A stretch of DNA of 64,000 nt, from NCBI GenBank assembly GCA_903831085.1, contig CAIKWE010000001.1:19383-83382 (forward strand). Direction: 5' to 3'. Origin of the DNA: an uncultured Verrucomicrobiota bacterium. Its GTDB lineage: Bacteria; Verrucomicrobiota; Kiritimatiellia; Kiritimatiellales; Tichowtungiaceae. How positions within the stretch are numbered: position 1 is the stretch's first letter; every line of letters begins with the position of its first letter. The notes beneath the pieces were generated by a model. That model was not told where the DNA came from. It worked only from the letters and a program-made list of their open reading frames with translations, and did not search any database. Both the position numbers and the translations under genes were made by a program. Below, piece after piece: positions 1 through 7,758 of the stretch.

Positions 1-687
1 GGGATACGGAGCCTCAATCACGAGATCGGCTTTGCTGACGGGATGAATCACCGTCAGCCGCGCATGGTGCAAGGCAATCGCGCCGCCGGACAGTTTGACT
101 TTTGAGCCGTACTTTTCGTCGCCGACAATCGGACAGCCGATCGTAGCGAGTTGCGCGCGGATTTGATGGTAGCGTCCGGTGTGCAGTTGAATTTCCAGCA
201 GTGTCGTGTTGGGTAGGGCGCTCTCGCCGAGAGCGCCGCCGGTTGAAGAGCGGACGGCTCGGAGATCCGTCCCTACCACCTTGTAATCAAGAAGACACTC
301 GCGGGCGTCGGGATCGCCTTCTTTGGCGACTTCGGCGCGGTAGTCGTCGTGAATCAGAAAATGGCGTAACGAACCTTCGTTCTGCGGCGGCGTGCCGGAA
401 ACGACGGCGTGATAAATCTTGGTGAACTTCTGGGCACGCATGTCGGCGTTCAGCCGCGAAAGCGCTTTATCGGTGCAGGCGAAGAGAACGATACCGCTGA
501 CCACTTGATCGAGCCGATGCACGGCGTGCAGGAACACATTGCCCGGCTTGTTCTTCGCTTCTTTGATCCAAACCTTGGAACGGTCTTCGAGGTTGTCTTT
601 ATCCGTACCGCTCGGCTGTGTCAGCAGGCCTGCCGGTTTATTCACCGCCAGTATTTGGTTGTCGTGATAAAGCACATCAAGGTTCAT
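1..687 (-). CDS. RluA-family pseudouridine synthase (3' end outside window)
   Basis: Isomerises uridine to pseudouridine in rRNA or tRNA. The reverse strand reads MNLDVLYHDNQILAVNKPAG, then HAVHRLDQVVSG around the catalytic Asp, then LEIQLHTGRYHQIRAQ and GDEKYGSK, all RluA-family landmarks. The frame runs off the left edge. Residues about 138-158 (VVGTDLRAVRSSTGGALGES region) are not expected in the family and correspond exactly to a two-hairpin repeat at 213-276, so the enzyme carries an in-frame repeat insertion. No clear ribosome binding site precedes the ATG at 687, and the frame stays open upstream (an in-frame TTG about 13 codons earlier), so the start is uncertain. Confidence 0.88.
   Translation of the reverse strand, partial: MNLDVLYHDNQILAVNKPAGLLTQPSGTDKDNLEDRSKVWIKEAKNKPGNVFLHAVHRLDQVVSGIVLFACTDKALSRLNADMRAQKFTKIYHAVVSGTPPQNEGSLRHFLIHDDYRAEVAKEGDPDARECLLDYKVVGTDLRAVRSSTGGALGESALPNTTLLEIQLHTGRYHQIRAQLATIGCPIVGDEKYGSKVKLSGGAIALHHARLTVIHPVSKADLVIEAPYP
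213..276. repeat. double-hairpin repeat GTAGGG..CCCTAC inside a CDS
   Basis: Two adjacent hairpins (GGCGCTCTCGCCGAGAGCGCC at 218-238 in two arms, and GGACGG..CCGTCC at 252-272) are bounded by GTAGGG and CCCTAC. The unit is read in frame by the pseudouridine synthase. The architecture matches other composite hairpin repeats in the window but the sequence is different. Confidence 0.75.
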
Positions 688-968
688 GGGCGAAATAGTG
701 GAGAAGAACCGGTTGTCTGCCAAGGCGATTTGATTTGTCCGAACCTCGGAAGATTTTTTTAACAGAAGGAAACGAAGGTAAACTAAGGTTCGATTTCCAG
801 CCTGAATGATCTTTGGTTTATATTTCCGCGCCCACCGTGCGCGGCTACAGAAGATCGTTCTTACTGTGGGTGCGGACGGTGGCCGCGCCTCTACCGGTCA
901 TCATTCCGTTTGATACGGTTCGATGAATTTTTAATCCCCTTCGTTATCCTTCGTTTCCTTCTGTAAAA
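688..968. other. repeat-rich intergenic region
   Basis: No convincing gene. It holds an inverted pair (CAGAAGGAAACGAAGG near 763-778 against CCTTCGTTTCCTTCTG near 948-963). Between the arms, at 826-889, lies a composite hairpin repeat of the GTAGCCG family: CGCGCCCACCGTGCGCGG, then CTACAG, a 13-nt spacer, CTGTGG and a GC-rich inverted copy. Confidence 0.6.
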
Positions 969-1214
969 TTAATCTCTGCGTCTTTGTTTGCGGCGGGAAT
1001 CGGCGATATACCACTTTTCAACCTTCTCCCGCGCCCACGGCGTTTTGCGCAGAAACGTCAGGCTGGATTTAATCGACGGATCGAGCTGGAAGCAGCGGAT
1101 CTTAATGCGCTCGCCCATCTCCTCCCAGCCGTGATCCTCCACCAGCTGGATGAGAATTTTTTCCAGCGTGATTCCGTGCAACGGATTCCACGGTTGTTCA
1201 GAAGGCGACGGCAT
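969..1214 (-). CDS. VF530 (DUF2132) family DNA-binding protein
   Basis: Small 81-residue protein. The core [20 protein letters not shown], followed by [26 protein letters not shown] and a basic tail, is diagnostic of VF530, a helix-turn-helix-like family believed to bind DNA and otherwise uncharacterised. It spans the full family domain. It lies 3 bp downstream of the methyltransferase gene on the same strand, so the two probably share a transcript. Overlapping readings on the plus strand lack any family signature. Confidence 0.9.
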   Translation of the reverse strand: MPSPSEQPWNPLHGITLEKILIQLVEDHGWEEMGERIKIRCFQLDPSIKSSLTFLRKTPWAREKVEKWYIADSRRKQRRRD

Positions 1215-1217
1215 TTT

Positions 1218-2075
1218 TTAACCTTTGCTGGTTGTCCATCGCGCAAAGGCACCGCTGGGCAGCGGCATGACGCCGGGTTTGCCGGTGAGGAGCATTTCGC
1301 CGCAGTCGGTGGTGCCGCCTAAGTCCTTGAGCCATTGCGTGAGCAGATTTTGCAGGATCATCGGCGAGTATTCGGGCGTGTGGCAGCTCAACAAAAGGAA
1401 CGACGGATTTTCCGACAGCAGGTCACGGCAGAGGTTGAGCAGTTCGGGAAGCTGATCCTGAATCTTGAAGACCTCGCCTTTTTTGCCGCGCCCGAAAGAG
1501 GGCGGGTCGAGGATGATACCGTCGTAGCGGCGTTCGCGCTTAACTTCGCGGCGCAGGAAGCCGATGGCGTCGTCGACAATCCAGCGGATCGGCGCTTCTT
1601 CCAGTTTATTAAGTGCGGCGTTTTCGCGCGCCCAGTCGACCATCCCTTTGGATGCATCGAGGTGGCAGACTTCCGCGCCGCCTTGCGCGGCGGCCAGCGT
1701 CGAGCCGCCGGAGTAGGCGAAGAGGTTCAGCACATTCATCGTGCCGGTCTGCTCTTTGCGTTTCTGCACCGTTTCGCGGATCCATTTCCACATAACGCGC
1801 TGTTCGGGAAAAATGCCGAGGTGGCCGAAGTCGGTGGAGGAAAGTTTAAAAGTGATTCCGGCGACGGTGACTTTCCAGTTATCGGGCAGGTTGTGGCGGT
1901 TATGCCAGCGGTTGCCTTCTTCGCGGTCGAATCCGGCGGAGATGTTCCGCCAGACTTCTTCGGGAAGCGACTGTTGCCACGCGGCCTGTCCGGCGGGGCG
2001 CACCAGCGTTACATCGCCGAAGCGCTCCAGCTTGCGGCCGTCGCCGCTGTCGATCAGTTCATAATCGTCGTTCAT
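1218..2075 (-). CDS. class I SAM-dependent rRNA methyltransferase (RlmI-like core)
   Basis: Predicted 23S rRNA methyltransferase of the RlmI/RlmK superfamily without the PUA domain. Visible motifs: NLFAYSGGSTLAAA (SAM-binding motif I), HLDASKG (motif II), DDAIGFLRREV, and ILDPPSFGRGKKGE (catalytic DPP motif IV), with a family N-terminal segment ahead of them. I start at the ATG at 2075 (MNDDYELIDSG) rather than the in-frame ATG at 2093. A diverged duplicate of the 5' end at 3030-3068 begins at exactly this codon, so the segment upstream of 2075 is probably newer DNA. No strong ribosome binding site is visible. Confidence 0.88.
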   Translation of the reverse strand: MNDDYELIDSGDGRKLERFGDVTLVRPAGQAAWQQSLPEEVWRNISAGFDREEGNRWHNRHNLPDNWKVTVAGITFKLSSTDFGHLGIFPEQRVMWKWIRETVQKRKEQTGTMNVLNLFAYSGGSTLAAAQGGAEVCHLDASKGMVDWARENAALNKLEEAPIRWIVDDAIGFLRREVKRERRYDGIILDPPSFGRGKKGEVFKIQDQLPELLNLCRDLLSENPSFLLLSCHTPEYSPMILQNLLTQWLKDLGGTTDCGEMLLTGKPGVMPLPSGAFARWTTSKG

Positions 2076-2100
2076 CGGCCATACGGATAGCATGGCCGGT

Positions 2101-2133
2101 GGAATATTGGAATGGTGGAATCGCGGAATATTC
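2101..2133. repeat. TGGAAT-type short tandem array
   Basis: Degenerate repeats of GGAATATTGGAATGGTGGAATC type between the thioredoxin-like gene stop and the methyltransferase start. The same vocabulary recurs at 5124-5219, 20347-20386, 58474-58506 and, inverted, 58557-58592. Confidence 0.7.
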
Positions 2134-2136
2134 GGG

Positions 2137-3000
2137 CTATTGACTTCTTCTAGCCTGTTCTATGTTTTGGGCGACTTGATTTGGATTCGAAGAGGGCGAC
2201 CCGATCATGTGCCCCGCGGCATTAAATACTCTGACGTTGGGAACGGAGGTGATGTTGTATTTTTTAGCGACGCTGGAGCCCCATTCGCCGATATCCACTT
2301 TGCGCAGGGTGACATCTGATTTTCCGCGAACCATGTCGTCCAGAATCGGGGCCATTCTTTTGCACGGTCCGCACCAGGTGGCGTAGAAATCCACTACTGT
2401 GATTTTTCCCGGGATGATCAGATCGCTGTATTCATTGGTTGCGCTTCGATTGTCGGGTGCGACCGTCGGTTTGCGAGGTGTTCCAGCCGGACCAACTCCC
2501 TTGTTTGCGGAATTGGTGGTTAAGGCGGGGCTGTTTTTTACGGGGGAAGCGGGTTTATTTTTTCCTGCCGGAACTTTTCCTTGATTTGCTTTTTTGTCGG
2601 CGGCCGCTTTATTAGCCTCAATCCGTTCGAAAATGTCCGGCTTGGGGTTGATCAGTTTCCCGTTGATGAAATTCATCGATTCTCCACTATATATGAGAAC
2701 CGTTCGGTCGGCGGAGGCCACTCTGCCGTCCGGCTCGCCCAGGATCTGTTGCACTTCGGCCTCAGTTTGTCCGAGACAAGGAGCGATTCTTTCAGGGGTT
2801 TTTACGGCAGGTTGAACCTTCGGGCTGGCGGCGGGTTGTGTCGGAGCCTCCGGCTTCGTTGTGTGTGGCGCAACCGCTTCCGCGGCCTCAAGTAGTTGCG
2901 GTTCGCCCAGGAAGCCGCCTCCGCAGAGCAAGACAGAGAGTATAGCAAATCGGATCGTGAGGGCGTTCCTTCTTCTCTGCCGGTTGATAATAGACCTCAT
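2137..3000 (-). CDS. exported thioredoxin-domain protein with SmpA/OmlA-like middle domain
   Basis: A 287-residue protein predicted to act outside the cytoplasm. An N-terminal signal-like segment (FAILSVLLCGGGF) follows a basic stretch. A Pro/Ala-rich linker comes next, then residues about 73-125 (CLGQTEAEVQQILGEPDGRV...LIYSGE), which resemble SmpA/OmlA-type small domains. A second Lys/Pro/Ala-rich linker precedes a C-terminal thioredoxin fold with VDFYATWCGPCKRM (redox CGPC) and the cis-Pro segment TSVPNV. The thioredoxin call is firm and the middle domain tentative. The gene sits between two copies of the methyltransferase 5' end, which suggests it was inserted there. Confidence 0.85.
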   Translation of the reverse strand: MRSIINRQRRRNALTIRFAILSVLLCGGGFLGEPQLLEAAEAVAPHTTKPEAPTQPAASPKVQPAVKTPERIAPCLGQTEAEVQQILGEPDGRVASADRTVLIYSGESMNFINGKLINPKPDIFERIEANKAAADKKANQGKVPAGKNKPASPVKNSPALTTNSANKGVGPAGTPRKPTVAPDNRSATNEYSDLIIPGKITVVDFYATWCGPCKRMAPILDDMVRGKSDVTLRKVDIGEWGSSVAKKYNITSVPNVRVFNAAGHMIGSPSSNPNQVAQNIEQARRSQ

Positions 3001-3029
3001 GACGGGCTCCTTTCGAAGGACTGGCTATG

Positions 3030-3068
3030 ACCGCCGCCGCTGTCGATCCGTTCATAATCATCGTTCAT
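3030..3068 (-). pseudogene. remnant duplicate of the methyltransferase 5' end
   Basis: Thirty-five of 39 bases match 2037-2075 in the same orientation. The reverse strand reads MNDDYERIDSGGG against MNDDYELIDSGDG of the intact gene. It ends abruptly next to the thioredoxin-like gene start, so the two copies flank that gene. Confidence 0.75.
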
Positions 3069-3080
3069 GAGGCGGGAGTC

Positions 3081-3164
3081 TAAAGACGAAACCTGAAACC
3101 TGAAAGCTGAAAGTCGAGTGACAAATTTCCTCAAGCCTCAGGTCTCAAGCCTGAAGCCTGACTA
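3081..3164. repeat. GAAACCTGAAA / CTCAAGCCT degenerate tandem repeats
   Basis: Runs such as ACCTGAAACCTGAAAGCTG and CCTCAAGCCTCAGGTCTCAAG form a 7-8 bp degenerate periodicity. The same words occur on the other strand, in frame, inside mnmE at 7369-7404. The right end touches the stop codon of the SET gene. Confidence 0.7.
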
Positions 3165-3746
3165 CCCGCGGTGCAGGCAGTTCAAGATGGAGTCCATGGG
3201 CGACCGTTTTTCGGCGATGTGGCCGGCGGTTTCCCACTGTTCTTCTGAAAGCAGTTCGCGCAGCGGCTGGTCAACCAGATGCACCGATTTAAAGGCGCTT
3301 TCGAGCAGCCGATCCCAAGATTCATAGTGGCGGGCGAGATCGTCGGGATAGACAACTTTGCGCGAAGTGCCTTCGTCGCAGGCGTGGAAGGGTTCGAGAA
3401 TGTTGAGCGAGCCGTAGTCGTTGGTGAGCTCTTCGCCTTCGGCGATATCGCGTACGGCCAGCTCAAAGCCGTACGCCGTGGTGATGCAGTTGGGATTAAA
3501 GCTGTGGTTCATGAAGCGCGTGTTGTCCCAGCAGAAAACATAATTGCCGTCGCGATTGCGGTATGAATATTTATAGAGCGTTTCGCGGCAGACGCCGGAG
3601 ATTTCCTCAACCTGCTGCGGAGTGAACAGGCGGTCGAGCGGGTCAAAAACCCAGGTGATGGTGCCTTTGGGAATATCGCGGACGGCGACAATGCCGCACC
3701 CGATTTCCTTACTGATCCAGCGGACTTCTGTGTCGGGGTGCAGCAT
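3162..3746 (-). CDS. SET-domain protein (putative lysine methyltransferase)
   Basis: A 194-residue stand-alone SET protein. It begins with EIGCGIVAVRDIPKGTITWV (SET entry strand), continues with RFMNHSFNPNC (the NHS/C motif of the SAM and lysine pocket) and ends the fold with GEELTNDYGS (catalytic Tyr). A helical tail of about 60 residues follows. Bacterial SET proteins methylate protein lysines, but the substrate here is unknown. Its ATG lies 18 bp from the 3' end of a tRNA on the same strand. Confidence 0.87.
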   Translation of the reverse strand: MLHPDTEVRWISKEIGCGIVAVRDIPKGTITWVFDPLDRLFTPQQVEEISGVCRETLYKYSYRNRDGNYVFCWDNTRFMNHSFNPNCITTAYGFELAVRDIAEGEELTNDYGSLNILEPFHACDEGTSRKVVYPDDLARHYESWDRLLESAFKSVHLVDQPLRELLSEEQWETAGHIAEKRSPMDSILNCLHRG

Positions 3747-3763
3747 GGTTTTCTCGTTAAAAG

Positions 3764-3840
3764 TGGTGGCTGGAGGCGGACTTGAACCGCCGACCCGCGG
3801 ATTATGATTCCGCTGCTCTGACCAACTGAGCTACCCAGCC
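3764..3840 (-). tRNA. tRNA with CAU anticodon (elongator Met, or Ile2)
   Basis: The reverse strand folds as a full cloverleaf. Acceptor GGCTGGG pairs with TCCAGCC (final G-T), the D arm is GCTCAGTTGGTCAGAGC, the anticodon stem GCGGA/TCCGC carries loop ATCATAA with anticodon CAT, and the T arm is GGCGG TTCAAGT CCGCC. A73 and an encoded CCA complete 77 nt. CAU can be elongator Met or Ile2 (lysidine-modified), and sequence alone does not settle it. It is not the initiator, because position 1:72 is paired. Confidence 0.93.
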
Positions 3841-3913
3841 GATGGGAAAGGGGACAGAACATAGAAAAAGCCGTTTCGGTTAGCAAGTGCAATATGGTAA
3901 GAACGCCCCGTAA

Positions 3914-4660
3914 ATGAACCTGATTCTTATCCATCAGCATGAACCGGACTCCGAAGGGCTTGTCCGCCTCGCCGGTGAGCGCGCCGAGCATATTCGCGGT
4001 GTGCTGAAAGCCTCGCACGGCAAGACTCTGCGCATCGGTCTGCTCAACGGGCCGAAGGGCCGCGGAACAGTCGAGAGTGTCAGTGGTAAAGAAGTTGTTT
4101 TGCGATGCGAGTTCGAAGAAAAAATTCCGCCGCAACCGACGGTTGATCTGCTTCTCGCTTTGCCGCGTCCGAAAGTGATGAAGCGGTTGTGGGCGCAGAT
4201 CGCCGCGCTGGGTGTCGGCCGTATCATCATCGCCAACGCCGGGAAAGTGGAACGTTACTACTTCGACAGCCACGTTCTCGAGCCGGACTTTTACAATGCA
4301 CGCCTCATCGAAGGACTTCAGCAGGCGGGCGACACGCTTCTGCCTGAAGTACGGATTATCAAAGAGCTCAAGCCGTTTCTTGAAGACGAACTTAACTCCG
4401 TGTTCCCAATGTCTGGAAAAAAACTTCTCGCCGATCCATCCGGCGAGCAGAATGTTTTCCAAGCATTGGAAAAGGCAGAAGCGGCGAACATTTTGATAGC
4501 GGTCGGCCCCGAGGGCGGCTGGACGCCGTACGAGCTGGAATTGTTCGCCGCGCACGGCTTCCGGGTTTTCAACGCCGGGCCGCGCATTCTGCGGGCCGAC
4601 ACCGCCTGTGTTGCTTTGCTTTCACAGCTTACGCTACGCTCTGGCGCAAATGAAAAATAA
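3914..4660 (+). CDS. rsmE: 16S rRNA (uracil-1498-N3)-methyltransferase
   Basis: SPOUT-class enzyme that methylates U1498 of 16S rRNA. N-terminal PUA-like part (EHIRGVLKASHGKTLRIG), then LLLALPRPKVMKRLWAQIAALGVG, and the C-terminal SAM-binding trefoil knot with AVGPEGGWTPYE and GPRILRADTA, at normal family length (248 aa). The region before the knot contains two copies of the 15-bp palindrome: 4404-4418 (one mismatch, read FPMSGKK) and 4457-4471 (read FQALEK). The last 11 bp overlap pgpA, implying translational coupling. Confidence 0.95.
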   Translation: MNLILIHQHEPDSEGLVRLAGERAEHIRGVLKASHGKTLRIGLLNGPKGRGTVESVSGKEVVLRCEFEEKIPPQPTVDLLLALPRPKVMKRLWAQIAALGVGRIIIANAGKVERYYFDSHVLEPDFYNARLIEGLQQAGDTLLPEVRIIKELKPFLEDELNSVFPMSGKKLLADPSGEQNVFQALEKAEAANILIAVGPEGGWTPYELELFAAHGFRVFNAGPRILRADTACVALLSQLTLRSGANEK

Positions 4661-5111
4661 ATGGAACCAGCAGATCGCCACCGGTTTCGGCTTTGGGCTC
4701 AGCCGTTTCATGCCCGGCACCGTCGGAACGCTTTGGGGAATTCCTCTGGCATGGGCCGTCATGCGGATTCCGTCGCTGGCCTTGCAGATAACGGTGTGCG
4801 TGGCGTTGACGCTGGCCGCCATTCCGATTTGCGCGGCGGCGGAAAAACAGCTCGGCAAAGGCAAAGATCCCGGATGTATTGTGGCGGATGAATATCTCAC
4901 ACTGCCGATCGTTTATCTCGGCCTGCCGTTCACGCCATGGGTGGTGCTGAGCGGGTTTGTGCTCCACCGCATCTTCGATATTACCAAGCCGCCGCCGATC
5001 CGGCAGTTGCAAAACCTGAAGGGCGGAGTCGGAATCGTGATCGATGATTTCGCCGCCGCGCTTCTGGCGCTGGCGGTCAACCAGTTGCTGTTCCATCTGT
5101 TTTTCCAATGA
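4650..5111 (+). CDS. pgpA: phosphatidylglycerophosphatase A
   Basis: Membrane phosphatase of phosphatidylglycerol synthesis. Landmarks are FMPGTVGTLWGIPLAW at the N-terminus, DPGCIVADEYLTLPIV (acidic metal site), VLHRIFDITKPPPIRQLQ and GGVGIVIDDFAAAL, with several hydrophobic segments. I use the internal ATG at 4650 inside the end of rsmE, because the upstream 14 codons duplicate rsmE coding sequence in another frame. The C-terminal residues and stop codon lie inside a palindrome copy at 5103-5117. Confidence 0.93.
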   Translation: MKNKWNQQIATGFGFGLSRFMPGTVGTLWGIPLAWAVMRIPSLALQITVCVALTLAAIPICAAAEKQLGKGKDPGCIVADEYLTLPIVYLGLPFTPWVVLSGFVLHRIFDITKPPPIRQLQNLKGGVGIVIDDFAAALLALAVNQLLFHLFFQ

Positions 5112-5117
5112 TTGGAA
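5103..5117. repeat. TTCCARNNNYTGGAA palindrome at pgpA stop
   Basis: TTCCAATGATTGGAA, extended by A/T on both sides. It overlaps the pgpA stop codon and, with its T-rich left and A-rich right flank, could work as a bidirectional terminator. Confidence 0.7.
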
Positions 5118-5123
5118 AAACAG

Positions 5124-5219
5124 GAGCGGAATAGTGGAATGTTGGATTGGTGGATGAATGGGGTCGGGATATTCCGGAATCAATAATCCAGTAATCCCTT
5201 ATTCCATCATTCCATAATG
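5124..5219. repeat. TGGAAT array, inverted halves
   Basis: The left half has GGAAT/TGGAAT/TTGGAT units. The right half has the complements (ATTCC, ATTCCATCATTCC). The right half supplies the last codons of the alkaline phosphatase gene on the minus strand (ATT ATG GAA TGA, Ile-Met-Glu-stop). Confidence 0.7.
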
Positions 5220-6238
5220 TAATGGAGCATCGTTTTGCCGATGTCGGTGTTGTCGTGGATACCGCTGAACACCGCGCTGCCGGGGCCGTAAGTGAACAGC
5301 GGAACCATCGCGGCGGTATGTTTGTCCGCCACAAAGCCGGTTTGGTTCACGGTTTTATTTTCGACCGAACCGCCCAGCACGGCGAAGCCGCCGGTTTCGT
5401 GGTCGGCGGTGACAATCACCAGCGTCTGTCCGTCTTTTGCGGCGAAGTCGAGACCTGCGCCGACCGCGTTGTCAAAATCGACAACCTCGCTGACCACGTT
5501 GGTTCCGTCGTTCTTATGCGCGGCCCAGTCGATCTGCGAGCCTTCCACCATCAGAAAAAAGCCGTCTTTATCCTGCGACAAAATCTGAACGGCTTTTTGC
5601 GTCAGTTCTTTCAGAGACACCGCGCGTTCCGCGGCATAGGGCGGATGAACCGGATAGAGAATGGCGGCCGCTTTGGCCGGTGTTCCAATTTTACGGAACT
5701 CTTCCGTCGTCAGAGCAACCGGCATTTTCTTCTGAAGTTCCGGCAGACTGGATTTAAAATAATCCAGCCCGCCGCCGAACAGAACGTCCACATCGCTGGA
5801 GACGATCTGCGCCGCAATTTCGGCGTCCAATTTTCGGCTGGGTGCATGAACAATAAACCCGGCCGGTGTGGCGTGCGTCAGCGAACAGGCGACCGCCACG
5901 CCGGTGGCTTTACCTTTTTCTTTCGCGTATTCAATCACGTTTTTCAGCGGCTTGTCGTTCGAATCCACACCCAGCGCGCCGTTGCGGGTTTTAACACCGG
6001 TGGCAAGCGCGGTGGCCGCCGCCGCCGAATCGGTCACCAGCGCGCCGTCCGCCCAGGTGGTTACGAAGCCCGTCACCGGACAGCGTTCCATCTCGAGGGT
6101 TCCTTTGGCGATTTTCCCCGCAGTCACCTGCGACAGGCCCATGCCGTCGCCGATAAAGAGAATGATGTTTTTTGGAACCGCGTCTCCGGCGAAGACGGCG
6201 GAAGCGAACAACAGGCAGACCAGCAGAAGTTTTTTCAT
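5207..6238 (-). CDS. alkaline phosphatase (PhoA family)
   Basis: Exported phosphomonoesterase of 343 residues. A signal peptide (MKKLLLVCLLFASAVFAGDA) precedes the core: NIILFIGDGMGLSQ (metal Asp), TDSAAAATALATG (Ser nucleophile after Asp), SLTHATPAGF, VEGSQIDWAAH (metal ligands), VTADHETGGF and a late HTAAMVPLFTYG His. All catalytic positions expected of the family are present. Its length is shorter than E. coli PhoA, as in many PVC and Bacillus-type enzymes. It converges on pgpA, and its stop codon lies inside the 5124-5219 repeat array. Confidence 0.93.
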   Translation of the reverse strand: MKKLLLVCLLFASAVFAGDAVPKNIILFIGDGMGLSQVTAGKIAKGTLEMERCPVTGFVTTWADGALVTDSAAAATALATGVKTRNGALGVDSNDKPLKNVIEYAKEKGKATGVAVACSLTHATPAGFIVHAPSRKLDAEIAAQIVSSDVDVLFGGGLDYFKSSLPELQKKMPVALTTEEFRKIGTPAKAAAILYPVHPPYAAERAVSLKELTQKAVQILSQDKDGFFLMVEGSQIDWAAHKNDGTNVVSEVVDFDNAVGAGLDFAAKDGQTLVIVTADHETGGFAVLGGSVENKTVNQTGFVADKHTAAMVPLFTYGPGSAVFSGIHDNTDIGKTMLHYIME

Positions 6239-6290
6239 AGTGCCGCGATTTTATCGCATTTCCCGGAGCTGTCTGTTAGAAAAGAGCTAA

Positions 6291-7718
6291 ATGAGCACCA
6301 CCGACACCATCGCCGCGATCGCCACTCCGCCCGGACAGGGCGGCGTCGGCATTGTGCGCGTCAGCGGTTCCAAGGTCTGGAAAATCGCCGACCAGATTTT
6401 CCAATGTTTGGATCCGAGCGCAGCGAGAGAGGCCTCGCATCCGCGAGGCAGTGACCGAAGGGAGCGGCAAAAACCATCCGTCGCGAAAGGCGGAACGTTT
6501 TTGCACGGTAAAGTGATTGCCGCCGCCGGCGCGGAAATCGACGAAGCGCTCTGCCTGATTTTCCGCGCGCCGAAGAGTTATACCGGCGAAGACACGATTG
6601 AGATTCAGGGACACGGCGGACCGGTCGTCCTGAAAAAAATCCTGCGCCGCTGTCTCGATGCCGGCGCGCGGATGGCCGAACCTGGCGAATTCACCAAGCG
6701 CGCTTTTCTGAACGGCAAGATGGATTTGGTACAGGCCGAAGCCGTCGCCGATTTGATTCATGCGCAGAGCGACCGCGCCGCCAAAGCGGCGCTTGAACAG
6801 CTTGAAGGCGGACTCAGCAAACAGTTCAACGCTCTCTACGACGGCCTGATGGAAACCGCCGCCGACATTGAAACCACGCTCGACTTCGTCGAGGACGAAC
6901 TGCCGGACGATGTTTTTCCAAACCTTGGAAAAAAACTGGATGAAAGTTTCCAAGGTTTGGAAACCCTGCTTGCCACTTGGGACGAAGGGCGGCTTTTGCG
7001 CGAAGGAGCCCGCGTCGTCATCATGGGCCGCCCCAACGCGGGGAAATCCACGCTCTTCAACGCGCTGCTCGGAAGCGACCGAGCCATCGTCACCGAACTG
7101 CCCGGCACCACGCGAGATGTCATCGAAGAAACACTCGTCCTCGACGGCGTTCCGCTACGCGTCCTCGATACCGCCGGACTACGCGAAACGGAATGTCTGA
7201 TTGAGCAGGAAGGTATCCGCCGCGCCCGCGCCCATTCCGCCGCCGCCGACATCGCCGTTTACCTGATTGATTCTTCTCTGCCGTTTTCCAAAGAGGATGA
7301 AGCGCATCTCGCTAAGCTCGATCCGAAACGAACGGTTGTTGTTCTCAATAAAGCCGACAAAAAAGTTTCAGGTTTCAAGTTTCAGGTTTCAGGTTTCAAG
7401 CCGGTGGAAACCTCTTTGCTTGCCGGAACCGGAATTGTTGAAGTGAAGGCAGCCGTCGCCGCGAAACTGGAAACCGGCGTTAATCTGAACACGCCCGCAC
7501 ACGCTGTGATTTCTGAACGTCACCGCAACCTGCTGGAGCTCGCGCGGGTCGAGCTGATTCAGGCTCGTGAGCGGATTTCCGAAGGCGGCGAAACGGGTGC
7601 CGCGCCTGCCGCCGAACATCTGTGTGCCGCGCTCGAAGCGTTGGGGCAGGTCACCGGCCGCGTCTATCACAACGAGCTACTCGACAACATCTTCTCCCGC
7701 TTCTGCATCGGGAAGTGA
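6291..7718 (+). CDS. mnmE: tRNA modification GTPase MnmE, repeat-laden
   Basis: With MnmG it installs the 5-(carboxy)aminomethyl group on wobble U34 of tRNA. Folate-binding N-domain from [19 protein letters not shown], helical domain with [16 protein letters not shown] domain with GRPNAGKST (about 246), DTAGLRET and NKAD, and C-terminal CIGK (Cys active residue). The gene carries an unusual load of repeats, all in frame: palindromes at 6368-6382, 6399-6413 (one mismatch), 6916-6930 (FPNLGKK) and 6948-6962 (FQGLET), a hairpin-bearing insert at about 6413-6480 and a TTTCAGG/TTTCAAG run at 7369-7404 (residues 360-371, [12 protein letters not shown]) just after the NKAD guanine motif. Confidence 0.95.
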   Translation: MSTTDTIAAIATPPGQGGVGIVRVSGSKVWKIADQIFQCLDPSAAREASHPRGSDRRERQKPSVAKGGTFLHGKVIAAAGAEIDEALCLIFRAPKSYTGEDTIEIQGHGGPVVLKKILRRCLDAGARMAEPGEFTKRAFLNGKMDLVQAEAVADLIHAQSDRAAKAALEQLEGGLSKQFNALYDGLMETAADIETTLDFVEDELPDDVFPNLGKKLDESFQGLETLLATWDEGRLLREGARVVIMGRPNAGKSTLFNALLGSDRAIVTELPGTTRDVIEETLVLDGVPLRVLDTAGLRETECLIEQEGIRRARAHSAAADIAVYLIDSSLPFSKEDEAHLAKLDPKRTVVVLNKADKKVSGFKFQVSGFKPVETSLLAGTGIVEVKAAVAAKLETGVNLNTPAHAVISERHRNLLELARVELIQARERISEGGETGAAPAAEHLCAALEALGQVTGRVYHNELLDNIFSRFCIGK

Positions 7719-7758
7719 GTTGCCGGTTAACAAAAACGGGAATAACGGAACGCAGGTC

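Noticed and set aside
201..762. Two plus-strand frames over the pseudouridine synthase gene
   Set aside because: Low-complexity Arg/Ser-rich or shadow peptides. The minus-strand reading carries all RluA-family motifs across the same bases.
3509..4555. 348-codon minus-strand open frame across the tRNA and rsmE
   Set aside because: It runs through a tRNA on the same strand and opposite rsmE and has no recognisable domain; rsmE motifs are unambiguous.
5222..6454. 410-codon plus-strand frame opposite alkaline phosphatase
   Set aside because: Antisense shadow of a well-supported gene; composition is Arg/His-rich and no family motif is visible.
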